This document shows, piece by piece, positions 46,668-55,572 of a DNA stretch of 64,000 bases. Position 1 is the stretch's first letter; the number at the start of each line of letters is the position of its first letter. The DNA lies in NCBI GenBank assembly GCA_910587455.1, contig CAJULK010000003.1, positions 62,001 to 126,000 on the forward strand, given 5' to 3'. This DNA is from an uncultured Christensenellaceae bacterium (GTDB lineage: Bacteria > Bacillota > Clostridia > Christensenellales > Pumilibacteraceae). The translations under genes were made by a program, and so were the position numbers. The notes beneath the pieces were generated by a model, which was not told the origin of the DNA, made no database searches, and saw only the letters and a list, made by a program, of their open reading frames with translations.

Positions 46668-46796
46668 TCATTTGTCGCAAATTTTTTCTTGCGCGGTCTT
46701 GAGCGCTTTTTCGGGAATTTTTGCCTGCTCCATTTTTTTGAAAGCCACGGCGCCTATCACGGCTCCGATCGTCAGACCTATAAGAATACGTTTCAT
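46668..46796 (-). CDS. Small membrane peptide, 42 residues
   Basis: A short gene: MKRILIGLTIGAVIGAVAF, then KKMEQAKIPEKALKTAQEKICDK and TGA. It has one hydrophobic Gly/Ala-rich span followed by a charged helix, like YtxH-type or other small single-span proteins. GGAGAA stands 7 bases before the ATG. Codon choice matches the neighbours. The same frame stays open after the TGA for 35 further codons, down to 46560. It lies convergent to nifS and divergent from ruvX. The function is unknown. Confidence 0.6.
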   Translation of the reverse strand: MKRILIGLTIGAVIGAVAFKKMEQAKIPEKALKTAQEKICDK

Positions 46797-46964
46797 TGTC
46801 GGTTCTCCTTGTGACGCGTTTGCTGCCGCGTCGCATTTTCGTTTATTTTGCGTAAGGTATACTCATGTTATGCAAAACCCCGCAGATAATCGGGAATAAA
46901 CGTGCGATTATGCAAAATAATTGAAATTTACTCGGTAAAAACGCTATCGGTTCGGCGAAGAGTG

Positions 46965-46973
46965 TGTTATAAT
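46965..46973 (+). promoter_or_regulatory. Extended -10 promoter of ruvX
   Basis: TGTTATAAT, with TATAAT at 46968-46973. The -35 position (46945-46950) is poor. Predicted start about 46980, only some 6 bases before the ATG. Confidence 0.6.
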
Positions 46974-46985
46974 GATGTTGTGGAA

Positions 46986-47417
46986 ATGACAGGAAAACTT
47001 CTCGGCGTGGATTTCGGGCTTAAACGCGTAGGTTTGGCGACTTGCGACGGCATGCACATACTCGCGTCGCCGCTTCGCACTTTTACAACCAAGTCGATGC
47101 GTAGTTCGATTGATACGGTCGCGGCGGTTTGCGCAGAGCTGTGCGTCGGAGGAATAGTAGTAGGGCTTCCGCTCAACCTCGACGGGACGGAGTCTGTTCA
47201 ATCGGGTCGGGTCAGGTCGTTTGCCCGTGCGCTCGGGAAAGTGACGGGGCTTAAGGTGGAACTGTTCGACGAACGTCTTTCCACGGTAGAAGCGGACGAG
47301 CTTCTTATAGAGGCGGGGGTTACGCGCGCCGCCGATCGAGCCAAACTTGTTGACAGTATGGCGGCAAAAGTCATATTGCAAGGTTATATCGACAATAAAA
47401 ATCGGGAGATTGGTTAA
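46986..47417 (+). CDS. ruvX: Putative pre-16S rRNA nuclease YqgF/RuvX
   Basis: This 143-residue RNase H-fold protein of the YqgF family processes the 5' end of 16S rRNA in known cases. LGVDFGLKRVGLATCDG carries the first catalytic Asp, GIVVGLPLNLDGTES is the second block, and FDERLSTVEAD and the C-terminal DSMAAKVILQGYI complete the fold. I use the ATG at 46986; a GTG at 46980 is also in frame. No Shine-Dalgarno site is seen, and the promoter -10 ends only 12 bases upstream. The next gene begins 2 bases after the stop, as in many Firmicutes (yrrK-yrzB). Confidence 0.9.
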   Translation: MTGKLLGVDFGLKRVGLATCDGMHILASPLRTFTTKSMRSSIDTVAAVCAELCVGGIVVGLPLNLDGTESVQSGRVRSFARALGKVTGLKVELFDERLSTVEADELLIEAGVTRAADRAKLVDSMAAKVILQGYIDNKNREIG

Positions 47418-47419
47418 TT

Positions 47420-47932
47420 ATGGCAGACAACAGACAGGACGAAAACGTCGAACTTATTGACGATGACGAGATCATCACGCTTACGGACGACAGCGGGCAG
47501 CAGGTTAAGTTTATAGAAGAGGCGGTCGTGGAATATCAAGGGGAATTTTATGCGCTTTTGGTTCCGGTCGATTCGATAGAGGGCGACGACGACGGCGTAT
47601 ATATTTTCAAGGTCACCGAAGAGGACGAGGAAAACGATGTCTTCGAATTCGTCAGCGACGAGAGCGTTTTGAAAGCCGTCTACGACGAATACGTCAAGGA
47701 AGTGGAAAAACAAATGGAAGAAGCCGGCTGCGAGTGCGAGTGTGGTTGCGGTCATCACGGCGACGAGTGCGACGACGATTGCGGCTGCGAGCACGGTCAC
47801 GCGCACGGCGGAGACGGTTGCGGCTGCGAGCACGGGCATAAACATACACATGGCGAACACGGGCACGGCTGCGAGCACGGTCAAGCTCATGGCGAACACG
47901 GGCACGGCTGCGGTTGCGAAAAACATAAATAG
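47420..47932 (+). CDS. DUF1292 (YrzB-like) protein with Cys/His-rich tail
   Basis: This is a 170-residue protein. Residues 1-95 are the acidic DUF1292 domain (ELIDDDEIITLTDDSGQQVKF...YALLVPVD...VYIFKVTEEDEENDVFEFV), normally the entire protein, found beside ruvX/yrrK in Firmicutes. Here a short helix leads into a 68-residue tail (103-170) with 12 Cys and 16 His in repeats like GCEHGHxHGEHGHG. Such a tail can bind zinc, nickel, copper or cobalt; metal storage or buffering is an inference. The tail is coded with the same codon preferences as the rest, so it is not a frameshift artefact. Confidence 0.88.
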   Translation: MADNRQDENVELIDDDEIITLTDDSGQQVKFIEEAVVEYQGEFYALLVPVDSIEGDDDGVYIFKVTEEDEENDVFEFVSDESVLKAVYDEYVKEVEKQMEEAGCECECGCGHHGDECDDDCGCEHGHAHGGDGCGCEHGHKHTHGEHGHGCEHGQAHGEHGHGCGCEKHK

Positions 47933-47988
47933 ACCTTAAATTAGGTTATAAAAATTCAATAAAAAAGCGTAAAAAGGGTTCAAAATAT

Positions 47989-48017
47989 TTGATTTACGGT
48001 TTGCGCTGTGTTATAAT
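47989..48017 (+). promoter_or_regulatory. Promoter of rpsB-tsf
   Basis: TTGATT (47989-47994), 17 bases, TATAAT (48012-48017) preceded by TGT. It gives a leader of about 80 bases before rpsB, which could hold an S2-binding control element; I do not recognise one. Confidence 0.85.
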
Positions 48018-48105
48018 ACCAAGAGAATACTCACTCGGTCGATTTTCTGTGCGCGGTTAAATCTTTTCATGATCGCGTTGGATCGGGGCGGTAAACGGAG
48101 AAATC

Positions 48106-48960
48106 ATGGCTAACATTATCACGATGAAACAGCTTCTCGAAGCGGGCGTTCACTTCGGGCATCCCACGCGCAAGTGGAATCCCAAAATGAAAAAGTATAT
48201 ATATGTCGCGCGTAACGACATCTATATCATCAATCTCGAAAAGACGGTCGAAATGATCGATAAGGCGTACGCGTTTGTAAAGAACGTCGCAGCCGAGGGT
48301 AAGTCGATACTCTTTGTCGGAACAAAGAAGCAGGCTCAGGAAGCTGTTATGCAGGAAGCGCAGAAGTGCGGCATGTATTATGTAAAGTCGCGCTGGCTCG
48401 GCGGCACGCTCACCAACTTTTCGACGATGAAGTCGCGTATCGAGCGCCTTAACAAACTCAATCTCATGGAAAAGATGAACGAGTTTGCGCTTTTGCCCAA
48501 AAAAGAAGTATTGAAGCTTAAAGCCGAGCGCGATAAGCTTGAGGATAACCTCGGCGGCATCAAGGACATGCGTTCGCTTCCCGGCGCTTTGTTTATAGTC
48601 GATCCCAAGAAAGAACACAATGCGGTTTTGGAAGCGCGTAAACTTCATATACCCATCGTGGCTATCGTAGATACAAACTGCGATCCCGACGAGGTCGATT
48701 ACGTTATACCCGGCAACGACGACGCTATCCGCGCTATCAAGCTCATTGCGGGCGCCATGGCGGATGCCGTAATCGAAGCGCGCGAGGGCGAGGAAGGTTT
48801 GGCGGCGCGCCGCGCCGTAGAAGCGCAGATGCAGGCGGAAGCCGAGGCTGCCAAAGCCAATGTGGAAATTGTTGCGGAGCCTGCGGCTACCAAAGAGCAG
48901 CTCGACAAGCTTGTCGAATCGACGGAAGCGCCTGCGGCGGAATCCGCGGACGCAGAATAA
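48106..48960 (+). CDS. rpsB: 30S ribosomal protein S2
   Basis: This 284-residue protein of the small ribosomal subunit has the usual [27 protein letters not shown] start, [21 protein letters not shown] and [25 protein letters not shown]. The chain runs about 45 residues past the usual end, with an Ala/Glu-rich acidic tail. GGAG lies just before the ATG. It opens the conserved rpsB-tsf-pyrH-frr order. Confidence 0.97.
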   Translation: MANIITMKQLLEAGVHFGHPTRKWNPKMKKYIYVARNDIYIINLEKTVEMIDKAYAFVKNVAAEGKSILFVGTKKQAQEAVMQEAQKCGMYYVKSRWLGGTLTNFSTMKSRIERLNKLNLMEKMNEFALLPKKEVLKLKAERDKLEDNLGGIKDMRSLPGALFIVDPKKEHNAVLEARKLHIPIVAIVDTNCDPDEVDYVIPGNDDAIRAIKLIAGAMADAVIEAREGEEGLAARRAVEAQMQAEAEAAKANVEIVAEPAATKEQLDKLVESTEAPAAESADAE

Positions 48961-49056
48961 CGGCGTTTGATTTTTTCTCGGATATATGCCGAGGCGCGCG
49001 GAGCGATCGCGCGTATATGCAAATATATATTATAAACTAATAAAAGAGGTAATAGT

Positions 49057-49995
49057 ATGGAAATTACTGCAAAGGACGTTGCAAAATTGAGAGATATCAC
49101 CGGCGTCGGCATGATGGCGTGCAAAAAAGCGCTCATCGCCACCGACGGCGACATAGATAAAGCGTGCGAGTATCTTCGCGAGCAAGGCATGTCGATAGCT
49201 GCGAAAAAGGCTTCGCGTATTGCCGCAGAAGGTGCCGTATGGGCGGATATTTGCGATTGCAAAGAAAAAGGCGCGCTTGTCGAGATCAACTGCGAATCTG
49301 ATTTCGTTGCAAAGAGCGACGTGTTTACCGCGCTTTGCGGTAAGATAGCAAAAGCCGTCGTTGACAGCGAAGTAACCGACGTAGACGCGCTTAAAGCCGT
49401 CAAGACGAACGAGGGCACTATAGAGGAACTCATAAATACGGCTACCGCAAAGACGGGCGAAAAGATCTCGCTTCGCCGCGCCGTAGTTCAAAAGGGCAAA
49501 GATACCGTTCAGGAAGCGTATATACACATGGGCGGCAAAATGGGCACGCTCGTCGAAGTTAAAGCCGAGGGACGCACGGAAGCGAACACTGCCGATATCG
49601 TCTCTATGGCTCACGACGTAGCAATGCATATCGCGGCGTTCCAGCCTCCGTATGTGCGCAAGAGCGACGTGCCGCAATCGGCAGTCGATCACGAGCGCGA
49701 TATAATCAAGCAGCAGCTCGCAAACGACGAGAAGAATAAAAACAAACCCGAGCAGGTTTTGGTTAAAATAGCCGATAACAAGCTCGGCAAGTTCTTCGAA
49801 GAGAACTGCTTGCTGTATCAGGCGTTTGCGAAAGATCCGTCTATCACGGTTGAGCAGCTCGTAGCGGCGACCGCCAAAAAGACGGGAGCAAAGCTCGAGA
49901 TCGTACGCTTCGCAAAGTACGTTATGGGCGAGGGCATAGAGAAACGCACCGACAATCTTGCGGAAGAGGTTGCCAAACTTTCCGGCAATAAGTAA
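49057..49995 (+). CDS. tsf: Elongation factor Ts
   Basis: This 312-residue protein recycles EF-Tu by nucleotide exchange. Its N-terminal UBA-like domain reads VAKLRDITGVGMMACKKALIATDGDIDKACEYLREQG, with TGVGMM as the EF-Tu contact. The core (GALVEINCESDFVAKSD, GTLVEVKAE) is complete. AGAGGT precedes the ATG. The 96-base gap after rpsB has two small GC-rich hairpins but no strong promoter. A terminator follows the gene. Confidence 0.96.
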   Translation: MEITAKDVAKLRDITGVGMMACKKALIATDGDIDKACEYLREQGMSIAAKKASRIAAEGAVWADICDCKEKGALVEINCESDFVAKSDVFTALCGKIAKAVVDSEVTDVDALKAVKTNEGTIEELINTATAKTGEKISLRRAVVQKGKDTVQEAYIHMGGKMGTLVEVKAEGRTEANTADIVSMAHDVAMHIAAFQPPYVRKSDVPQSAVDHERDIIKQQLANDEKNKNKPEQVLVKIADNKLGKFFEENCLLYQAFAKDPSITVEQLVAATAKKTGAKLEIVRFAKYVMGEGIEKRTDNLAEEVAKLSGNK

Positions 49996-50006
49996 ATAAA
50001 CAAATT

Positions 50007-50043
50007 ATCGGCTTACCGAATCAATAACGATAAGCCGATTTTT
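50007..50043 (+). terminator. Terminator after tsf
   Basis: ATCGGCTTA (50007-50015) pairs with TAAGCCGAT (50031-50039) across a 15-base loop and runs into TTTTT. pyrH begins 28 bases later without an obvious own promoter, so read-through is likely partial. Confidence 0.75.
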
Positions 50044-50070
50044 GCATAATATTAATTTCAGAGGACGCTG

Positions 50071-50766
50071 ATGTATAAGAGAGTGTTGTTAAAATTAAGC
50101 GGCGAAGCGCTTGCGGGAAGTTGCGGCACGGGCATAGACCCCGAAACCGTCGATAAAGTAGTGTGTCAAATAGTCGAGCTGTCCAAGCTCGGCGTGGAGA
50201 TCGCTATAGTCGTCGGCGGCGGCAACTTCTGGCGCGGACGTCAGGGCGTCGCGATGGATAAAGTGACCGCAGACCATATGGGCATGCTCGCAACCATAAT
50301 GAACGCTCTCGCTTTGCAGGACGCGATAGAAAAAAAGGGTGTGCCTACGCGAGTGCAGACCGCGCTTCCCATTTCCGCCGTAGCCGAGCCGTTTATACTG
50401 AGAAAAGCCATTCGGCATTTCGAATGTGGGCGCGTGGTAATATTTGCGTGCGGCACGGGCAATCCGTATTTTACTACGGATTCGGGCGCGGCGCTTAGGG
50501 CGACGGAGATAAAGGCGGACGTTCTGTTAATGGCAAAAAACGTAGACGGAGTGTACGACAGCGATCCCAAAACAAACAAGAATGCGAAAAAACTGTCGGA
50601 GCTTTCGTATATGGAAGTTCTCAATAAGAATATAGCCGTCATGGATTTTACGTCCGTGACGATGTGCATGGAAAATAAATTGCCTATAATAGCGTTCGGG
50701 CTTGCGGAAGAGAACAGTATCGTCCGCGCGGCGTCGGGCGAGAAAATAGGAACGCTTATACATTAA
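50071..50766 (+). CDS. pyrH: UMP kinase
   Basis: This 231-residue amino-acid-kinase-fold enzyme phosphorylates UMP to [61 protein letters not shown] (here [15 protein letters not shown]) and [12 protein letters not shown] are all standard. GAGG precedes the ATG. It lies in the usual place between tsf and frr. Confidence 0.97.
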   Translation: MYKRVLLKLSGEALAGSCGTGIDPETVDKVVCQIVELSKLGVEIAIVVGGGNFWRGRQGVAMDKVTADHMGMLATIMNALALQDAIEKKGVPTRVQTALPISAVAEPFILRKAIRHFECGRVVIFACGTGNPYFTTDSGAALRATEIKADVLLMAKNVDGVYDSDPKTNKNAKKLSELSYMEVLNKNIAVMDFTSVTMCMENKLPIIAFGLAEENSIVRAASGEKIGTLIH

Positions 50767-50820
50767 CCGACGTGCGGACTCGGCACGCTACGGCAATTTT
50801 ATGACACGGAGGTCATGACG

Positions 50821-51384
50821 ATGCAAAACGAAAAGTTGATAGAACAGACCGAAAAAATAGACGGCAAACTCGCAAAGGTGCTCGATCATCTTAAAGGCGA
50901 ACTTAACGCCATACGCGCCGGACGTGCGAATCCCGTGGTGCTCAGCCGCGTTAACGTCGATTATTACGGTATGCAAACTCCGCTTAATCAAATGGCGAAC
51001 ATTTCGGTGCCCGACGCGCGCACGCTTGTAGTTTCGCTTTATGACGTTTCGGCGCTCAAAGAGGCAAAGAAAGCCATAATAGCCGCCGATCTCGGGCTCA
51101 ATCCCGTGGACGACGGTAAAGTCATTCGTTTATCATTCCCGCAGCTTACCGAAGAGCGCCGCAAAGACCTCATAAAGCAAGTGCGCAAGATCGGCGAGGA
51201 CAGCAAAGTCGCGCTCAGAAACGAACGTCGCGACGCGCTCGACGTGGGCAAAAAACTCAAAAAAGAAGTGTCGGAAGACGAGACTGCCGAGTTCGAAAAG
51301 ATCATACAGAAAAAACTCGACGGCGCCATAGAAAAGGTCGATAAGCTCGTGAAAGAGAAAGAATCCGACCTCATGGAAATATAG
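50821..51384 (+). CDS. frr: Ribosome recycling factor
   Basis: This 187-residue protein splits post-termination ribosomes with EF-G. The long three-helix bundle and hinge are clear (LKGELNAIRAGRANPVVLSRVNVDYYG, PLNQMANISVPDARTLVVSLYD, VIRLSFPQLTEERRKDLIKQVRKIGED). I chose the ATG at 50821, 8 bases after GGAGG (50808-50812); the ATG at 50815 is only 2 bases from that site. Confidence 0.96.
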   Translation: MQNEKLIEQTEKIDGKLAKVLDHLKGELNAIRAGRANPVVLSRVNVDYYGMQTPLNQMANISVPDARTLVVSLYDVSALKEAKKAIIAADLGLNPVDDGKVIRLSFPQLTEERRKDLIKQVRKIGEDSKVALRNERRDALDVGKKLKKEVSEDETAEFEKIIQKKLDGAIEKVDKLVKEKESDLMEI

Positions 51385-51419
51385 TTTATATCCGGTTCGA
51401 TCGGGTTTTGCACAGTGCG

Positions 51420-51449
51420 TTGCATACAATGCGTGCAATGGGTTAAAAT
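51420..51449 (+). promoter_or_regulatory. Possible promoter for uppS and following genes
   Basis: TTGCAT (51420-51425), 18 bases, TAAAAT (51444-51449), within the 98-base gap after frr. Confidence 0.5.
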
Positions 51450-51482
51450 TCGAGTTGCAATAAATAGTGTGGGGCAGACGTA

Positions 51483-52184
51483 ATGGCAAGCGGCGACGAT
51501 AAGTCCGCATCGGCGATACCTCGTCATGTGGGTATAATCATGGACGGCAACGGCAGATGGGCGACAAAGCGTCTTTTGCCTCGTCCCGCGGGACACCGTG
51601 CCGGCGTAAAAAACATAACGCCCGTAATAGAATCGGCATTCGACTACGGTGTGCATTGCGTATCGCTTTATGCGTTTTCCACAGAGAACAAGGCGCGCCC
51701 CGAGAGCGAAGTGAACGCGCTAGTCGATCTTATCCGTAAAAGACTGAGACCGATGACGCGCGAGCTGATAGCGCGCGGTGCGAAAGTTGTTTTTTCAGGC
51801 GATATATCTTATTTCCCGGAAGACGTGCGCCGGATAATGTCCGAAATTTGCGCGGAGAATACGGATAAAACGGCAAAGACGGTAAACATCGCGCTCGATT
51901 ACGGTGGGCGAGAGGAAATAGTTCGGGCGGCGAGGCTTGCCGCGGCAAGCGGAGAAATAACCGATTCGCGCATACGCGCCAACTTATACACCTCTGAACT
52001 GCCCGATCTCGACATGATAATACGTACCGGCGGCGAAAAACGTCTAAGTAATTTCATGTTGTATCAGGCGGCGTACAGCGAGTTGTTTTTTACGGATACT
52101 CTATGGCCCGACTTCGGCAAAGCCGAGCTTATATCAATACTGAACGAGTACGGTTCACGTACGCGCAGATTCGGTAAATTATGA
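51483..52184 (+). CDS. uppS: Undecaprenyl diphosphate synthase
   Basis: This is a 233-residue cis-prenyltransferase that makes the C55 lipid carrier for peptidoglycan. PRHVGIIMDGNGRWA carries the metal-binding Asp (D21), GHRAGVKNI and YAFSTENKARPESEV follow, and DMIIRTGGEKRLSNFMLYQAAYSELFFTDTLWPDF is the C-terminal substrate block. The Shine-Dalgarno site is weak (GGGG). The stop overlaps the cdsA start. Confidence 0.96.
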   Translation: MASGDDKSASAIPRHVGIIMDGNGRWATKRLLPRPAGHRAGVKNITPVIESAFDYGVHCVSLYAFSTENKARPESEVNALVDLIRKRLRPMTRELIARGAKVVFSGDISYFPEDVRRIMSEICAENTDKTAKTVNIALDYGGREEIVRAARLAAASGEITDSRIRANLYTSELPDLDMIIRTGGEKRLSNFMLYQAAYSELFFTDTLWPDFGKAELISILNEYGSRTRRFGKL

Positions 52185-53101
52185 ACAAAAAACGCGTTGT
52201 AACAGGAATATTCATAGCTATCGTATACGTTGCGGTGCTGTTGTTGTCGGTGTATGTGCATCCGATATTTTTCGATTTGTTTATTATCCTGCTTGCGTTA
52301 GGCGGCGTGTACGAAATGAACAAAGCGATATCCAAGGCGTACAGCCCGCCCATATTCGTTATCAACCTTGTAGAAGTATGGTTGAGCTTCGCTGCGTTTT
52401 GGTGTGCCCAGTACTATTTCAAAACCCGTTCCGCAGGCATAATAGCGTACTTTATTGCGCTTGCGGTTATGGTGGTCGTTACGCTTATCGTCACGGGCTG
52501 TTCCAAAAAATACGTAAAAGGCAATGCTGTTTCCACTATAGGCATCATGCTGTATCCGTGCGCTCTGTTGATGCTGTGCATGGATATCAATTATTACATG
52601 ATGAGCGGCAGCGTCGGCATAGAATATTCGTTGCCGCACCGTAATATAGGCATAATGCTTATGTTCCTCGTTCCGGCGCTTACCGATGTGTTCGCATATC
52701 AGGTGGGCAGCGCGATAAAAGGCAAAAAACTTTGTCCGTCGATAAGCCCGAACAAAACGATTTCGGGCGCCGTAGGCGGACTTTTCGGCGGACTTTTCGG
52801 CGCGGGATCGGTATTGCTTCTGATTTACCTCGCGTCACGGTTCGGCGTTAATCTTTTCGGGCTTCAAATGCTTACGAGCGGTTGGACGGGCACTATCGTA
52901 AATCTTTTGATGCTCGGACTGTTCGGATCGGTATTCGATCAAATAGGCGATCTCGTCGCATCGTTTATAAAGCGCAGAGTGGGAATAAAGGATTTTTCCA
53001 ATCTGTTGCCCGGGCACGGCGGCGTTCTCGACAGAGTGGACGGATTTATCCTTTGCGGAGTATTTTATTACATGTACTTCGCTATAATGATTTTGATATG
53101 A
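52181..53101 (+). CDS. cdsA: Phosphatidate cytidylyltransferase
   Basis: This 306-residue multi-span membrane enzyme makes CDP-diacylglycerol. The C-terminal signature is present in RRVGIKDFSNLLPGHGGVLDRVDGFI. The body carries about seven or eight hydrophobic spans and the DVFAYQVGSAIKGKKLCPSISPNKTISGAVGGLFGG motif. The start overlaps uppS by 4 bases and the end overlaps dxr by 4 bases. Confidence 0.95.
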   Translation: MNKKRVVTGIFIAIVYVAVLLLSVYVHPIFFDLFIILLALGGVYEMNKAISKAYSPPIFVINLVEVWLSFAAFWCAQYYFKTRSAGIIAYFIALAVMVVVTLIVTGCSKKYVKGNAVSTIGIMLYPCALLMLCMDINYYMMSGSVGIEYSLPHRNIGIMLMFLVPALTDVFAYQVGSAIKGKKLCPSISPNKTISGAVGGLFGGLFGAGSVLLLIYLASRFGVNLFGLQMLTSGWTGTIVNLLMLGLFGSVFDQIGDLVASFIKRRVGIKDFSNLLPGHGGVLDRVDGFILCGVFYYMYFAIMILI

Positions 53102-54213
53102 AGAAACTTGCGGTTTTGGGTTGTACCGGTTCGATAGGTACGCAAACGCTCGATATTGTACGCAGTCACCGCGACGAGTTCGAGGTCGTCGCGCTTTCTT
53201 GTGCTTCCGATATATGCAATCTTGCGAAGTACGCAAACGAATTCGACTGCAAATTGCTCGGAATATCAGACGCGTCTAAGCGCAAAGACCTCGGCGAGCT
53301 TTGTCCTCGTGCTGAAATTTATTGCGGCGACGAGGCGCTCGCGGCGCTTGCGAGCTGCGACGCCGATATCGTTGTGGTTGCCGTTGTAGGCATGGTGGGG
53401 CTCAAAGCCGTTGCTGCGGCGCTCGACCGCAAAAAGACAGTGGCGCTCGCTAACAAAGAATCGCTTGTCGCCGGCGGCGCGATCGTCGCCGAAAAGCTGC
53501 GCAAAGGCGGAGAGATACGTCCCGTCGATTCAGAACATTCGGCAGTGTGGCAGTGCTTGCGCGGTGAAAAAGAGTTTAAGCGGATAATACTGACGGCGAG
53601 CGGCGGACCGTTTCTCGATACGCCGATAAACGAACTCGCGTACGTAACTCCCGAGCGCGCGATCGCTCATCCGAATTGGCGCATGGGTAAAAAGATATCG
53701 GTAGACAGCGCCACGATGATGAACAAAGCGCTCGAGATCATAGAAGCGCGCTGGCTGTTCGGCACGACGAATATAGATTACGTCATACACCCCGAAAGCA
53801 TTGTTCATTCGATGGTCGAGTTCCGCGACGGGTCGATCAAGGCTCAGGCGGGTATGCCGGATATGCGTTTGCCCATTCTGTATGCGCTCGGCTGCCCCGA
53901 GCGGCTCACACGCGAATACGATGCGGTTCCGTTGCCTCTCAGACTCGGTTTTTCGGCGCCCGACGAAAACAAATTTCCCGCGCCGAAGCTCGCACGTCGG
54001 GCGATAGCGGCGGGCGGCGATGCGGCAATCGTTCTGAACGCAGCAAACGAGGCGGCGGTGCGGCTGTTCCTCGAACGTAAAATAGCGTTTACGGATATAG
54101 TGCGCATAGCCGAAAACGCACTCGACGCCGAGCCCGCGGCTTGCGCAGAGAGTGTGGAAAGCGTATTCGAAACGCATAATCGTATTTACGATAAAATATA
54201 CTTGAAATATTGA
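53098..54213 (+). CDS. dxr: 1-deoxy-D-xylulose 5-phosphate reductoisomerase
   Basis: This 371-residue enzyme catalyses the second step of the MEP isoprenoid pathway, upstream of IspG in the same cluster. NADPH-binding LAVLGCTGSIGTQTLDIV opens the chain. ALANKESLVAGG, PVDSEHSAVWQCL, TASGGPF, HPNWRMGKKISVDSATMMNKALEIIEA and the C-terminal helical domain are all present. The frame runs upstream into cdsA, but the ATG at 53098 fits the family start. Confidence 0.97.
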   Translation: MKKLAVLGCTGSIGTQTLDIVRSHRDEFEVVALSCASDICNLAKYANEFDCKLLGISDASKRKDLGELCPRAEIYCGDEALAALASCDADIVVVAVVGMVGLKAVAAALDRKKTVALANKESLVAGGAIVAEKLRKGGEIRPVDSEHSAVWQCLRGEKEFKRIILTASGGPFLDTPINELAYVTPERAIAHPNWRMGKKISVDSATMMNKALEIIEARWLFGTTNIDYVIHPESIVHSMVEFRDGSIKAQAGMPDMRLPILYALGCPERLTREYDAVPLPLRLGFSAPDENKFPAPKLARRAIAAGGDAAIVLNAANEAAVRLFLERKIAFTDIVRIAENALDAEPAACAESVESVFETHNRIYDKIYLKY

Positions 54214-54225
54214 GAGGCGACGCTT

Positions 54226-55572
54226 TTGGAATATTTTGCGTATATATTGCTATCGGTGGTGATCCTGCTCGTAATGGTGCTAATTCATGAACTCGGGCAT
54301 TACACTACGGCTAAAATTTTGGGGTTCACCGTGGACGAGTTTGCGGTCGGATTCGGTCCGCGGCTGTTCGGCAGGCGCAGGAAAAACGGCGAAATGTTTT
54401 CGCTGCGCATGTTGCCGCTCGGCGGATTTTGTTCGTTCTACGGCGAACGCGACGACGAATCGCAACCGTCAGAAAAGCGCGTCAAAAAGCGCAAGCGCAA
54501 AAATAAAGACGGTGCCGATGTTCAAGATAGCGGTAATATAAGCTGTGACGTCGAAGATGCCGTAGATGTGACGGCTTCCGACGGGAATACATCGCTCTGT
54601 CAAAACGATCCCGAAAAAGACGACTTGCTGTCGTATGTAATGCGCAGCAAGATCGAAGAGGACGCTAAATCGGCGGAGTCATGTTCGGGTAGTTCGGTCG
54701 CGGTCGCGGAACCTAAGCCGATACGGCTCGACAAGAACGGAAATCCCGCAAAAGGCTTTTTCGAGCAGAAGCCGTGGAAGCGCATAATCGTTTTGCTCGG
54801 CGGCGTGCTGTTCAATTTTCTGTCGGCTATTGTTTTTTCGTTCGTTTTTATTTGGGCTGCTGGGTATGCCGTGCCGCAGGTCGGCGAAGTATTCTTCGAT
54901 AAAGACGGTGCTCAGTATTGTCCCGATATCCGTGTGGGCGATATAGTCATCGCGTTAAACGTGAACGGAACGGGCTTCGAAGATATAAATATCATGAATT
55001 CGTATTCCGACGTTGCGGGCAATATAAAGAACGGCGATAAAGTCGTATTCAAGGTGCTTCGCAACGGAAGCGAGATAAACGTCGAAACCGTATGCGGTAA
55101 GTACGAAGTGGAAAGAAACGGCGAAACGCATTATTACAGATTCGGATTCGAGTATAATTCGGAGCCGGTGTACATGGGTGCGAATATCAAAAACGCGTTT
55201 ATTTACTGTATCCCGTTTACGGGCAAAATGTCGTGGTCTATTCTCGGCGTGTTCGGAGGATTGTTCACGGGCAAAACCCCCATACTCGAAAGCGTATCCG
55301 GTCCTATCGGCGCGATAACGGGAATGGCAAAGGCGTCTATGCTTAATTGGCGAAACATTCTTATGCTGTTGCCGCTGATAGCGAGCAATCTGGCGATATT
55401 CAATCTTTTGCCGTTCCCGGCGCTCGACGGCGCGCACGTCGTATTCACTGTAATCGAATGGATACGTAAAAAACCTATCAAACGCAACGTAGAGGGAATG
55501 ATCCATTTTGTCGGAATGGTGGTGCTGTTATTGTTTGTGGTAATTGTTGACATTTTGCATTTTGCATTGTAA
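54226..55572 (+). CDS. rseP: Site-2 zinc metalloprotease RseP/RasP with a long cytoplasmic insert
   Basis: This is a 448-residue intramembrane protease that cleaves anti-sigma factors and signal-peptide remnants. HELGH (residues 21-25) binds zinc in the first span, and the C-terminal LLPFPALDGAHVVF has the third ligand. A PDZ domain lies at about 215-300. Between the first span region (GGFCSFYGERDDES) and the second span (PWKRIIVLLGGVLFNF) is a charged stretch at about 75-175, roughly 80 residues longer than usual. The start is TTG at 54226, after GAGAGG. This is the general RasP homologue, not SpoIVFB. Confidence 0.92.
   Translation: MEYFAYILLSVVILLVMVLIHELGHYTTAKILGFTVDEFAVGFGPRLFGRRRKNGEMFSLRMLPLGGFCSFYGERDDESQPSEKRVKKRKRKNKDGADVQDSGNISCDVEDAVDVTASDGNTSLCQNDPEKDDLLSYVMRSKIEEDAKSAESCSGSSVAVAEPKPIRLDKNGNPAKGFFEQKPWKRIIVLLGGVLFNFLSAIVFSFVFIWAAGYAVPQVGEVFFDKDGAQYCPDIRVGDIVIALNVNGTGFEDINIMNSYSDVAGNIKNGDKVVFKVLRNGSEINVETVCGKYEVERNGETHYYRFGFEYNSEPVYMGANIKNAFIYCIPFTGKMSWSILGVFGGLFTGKTPILESVSGPIGAITGMAKASMLNWRNILMLLPLIASNLAIFNLLPFPALDGAHVVFTVIEWIRKKPIKRNVEGMIHFVGMVVLLLFVVIVDILHFAL

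Noticed and set aside
46927..46939. TTTACTCGGTAAA upstream of ruvX as a fourth LacI operator
   Set aside because: The spacer between half-sites is 3 bases, not 4, and the gene is unrelated to the sugar locus. Probably chance.
47740..47932. Short repeats in the DUF1292 gene as a CRISPR-like array
   Set aside because: They are codons for a Cys/His-rich repeat within one open frame, with irregular unit length and no spacers.
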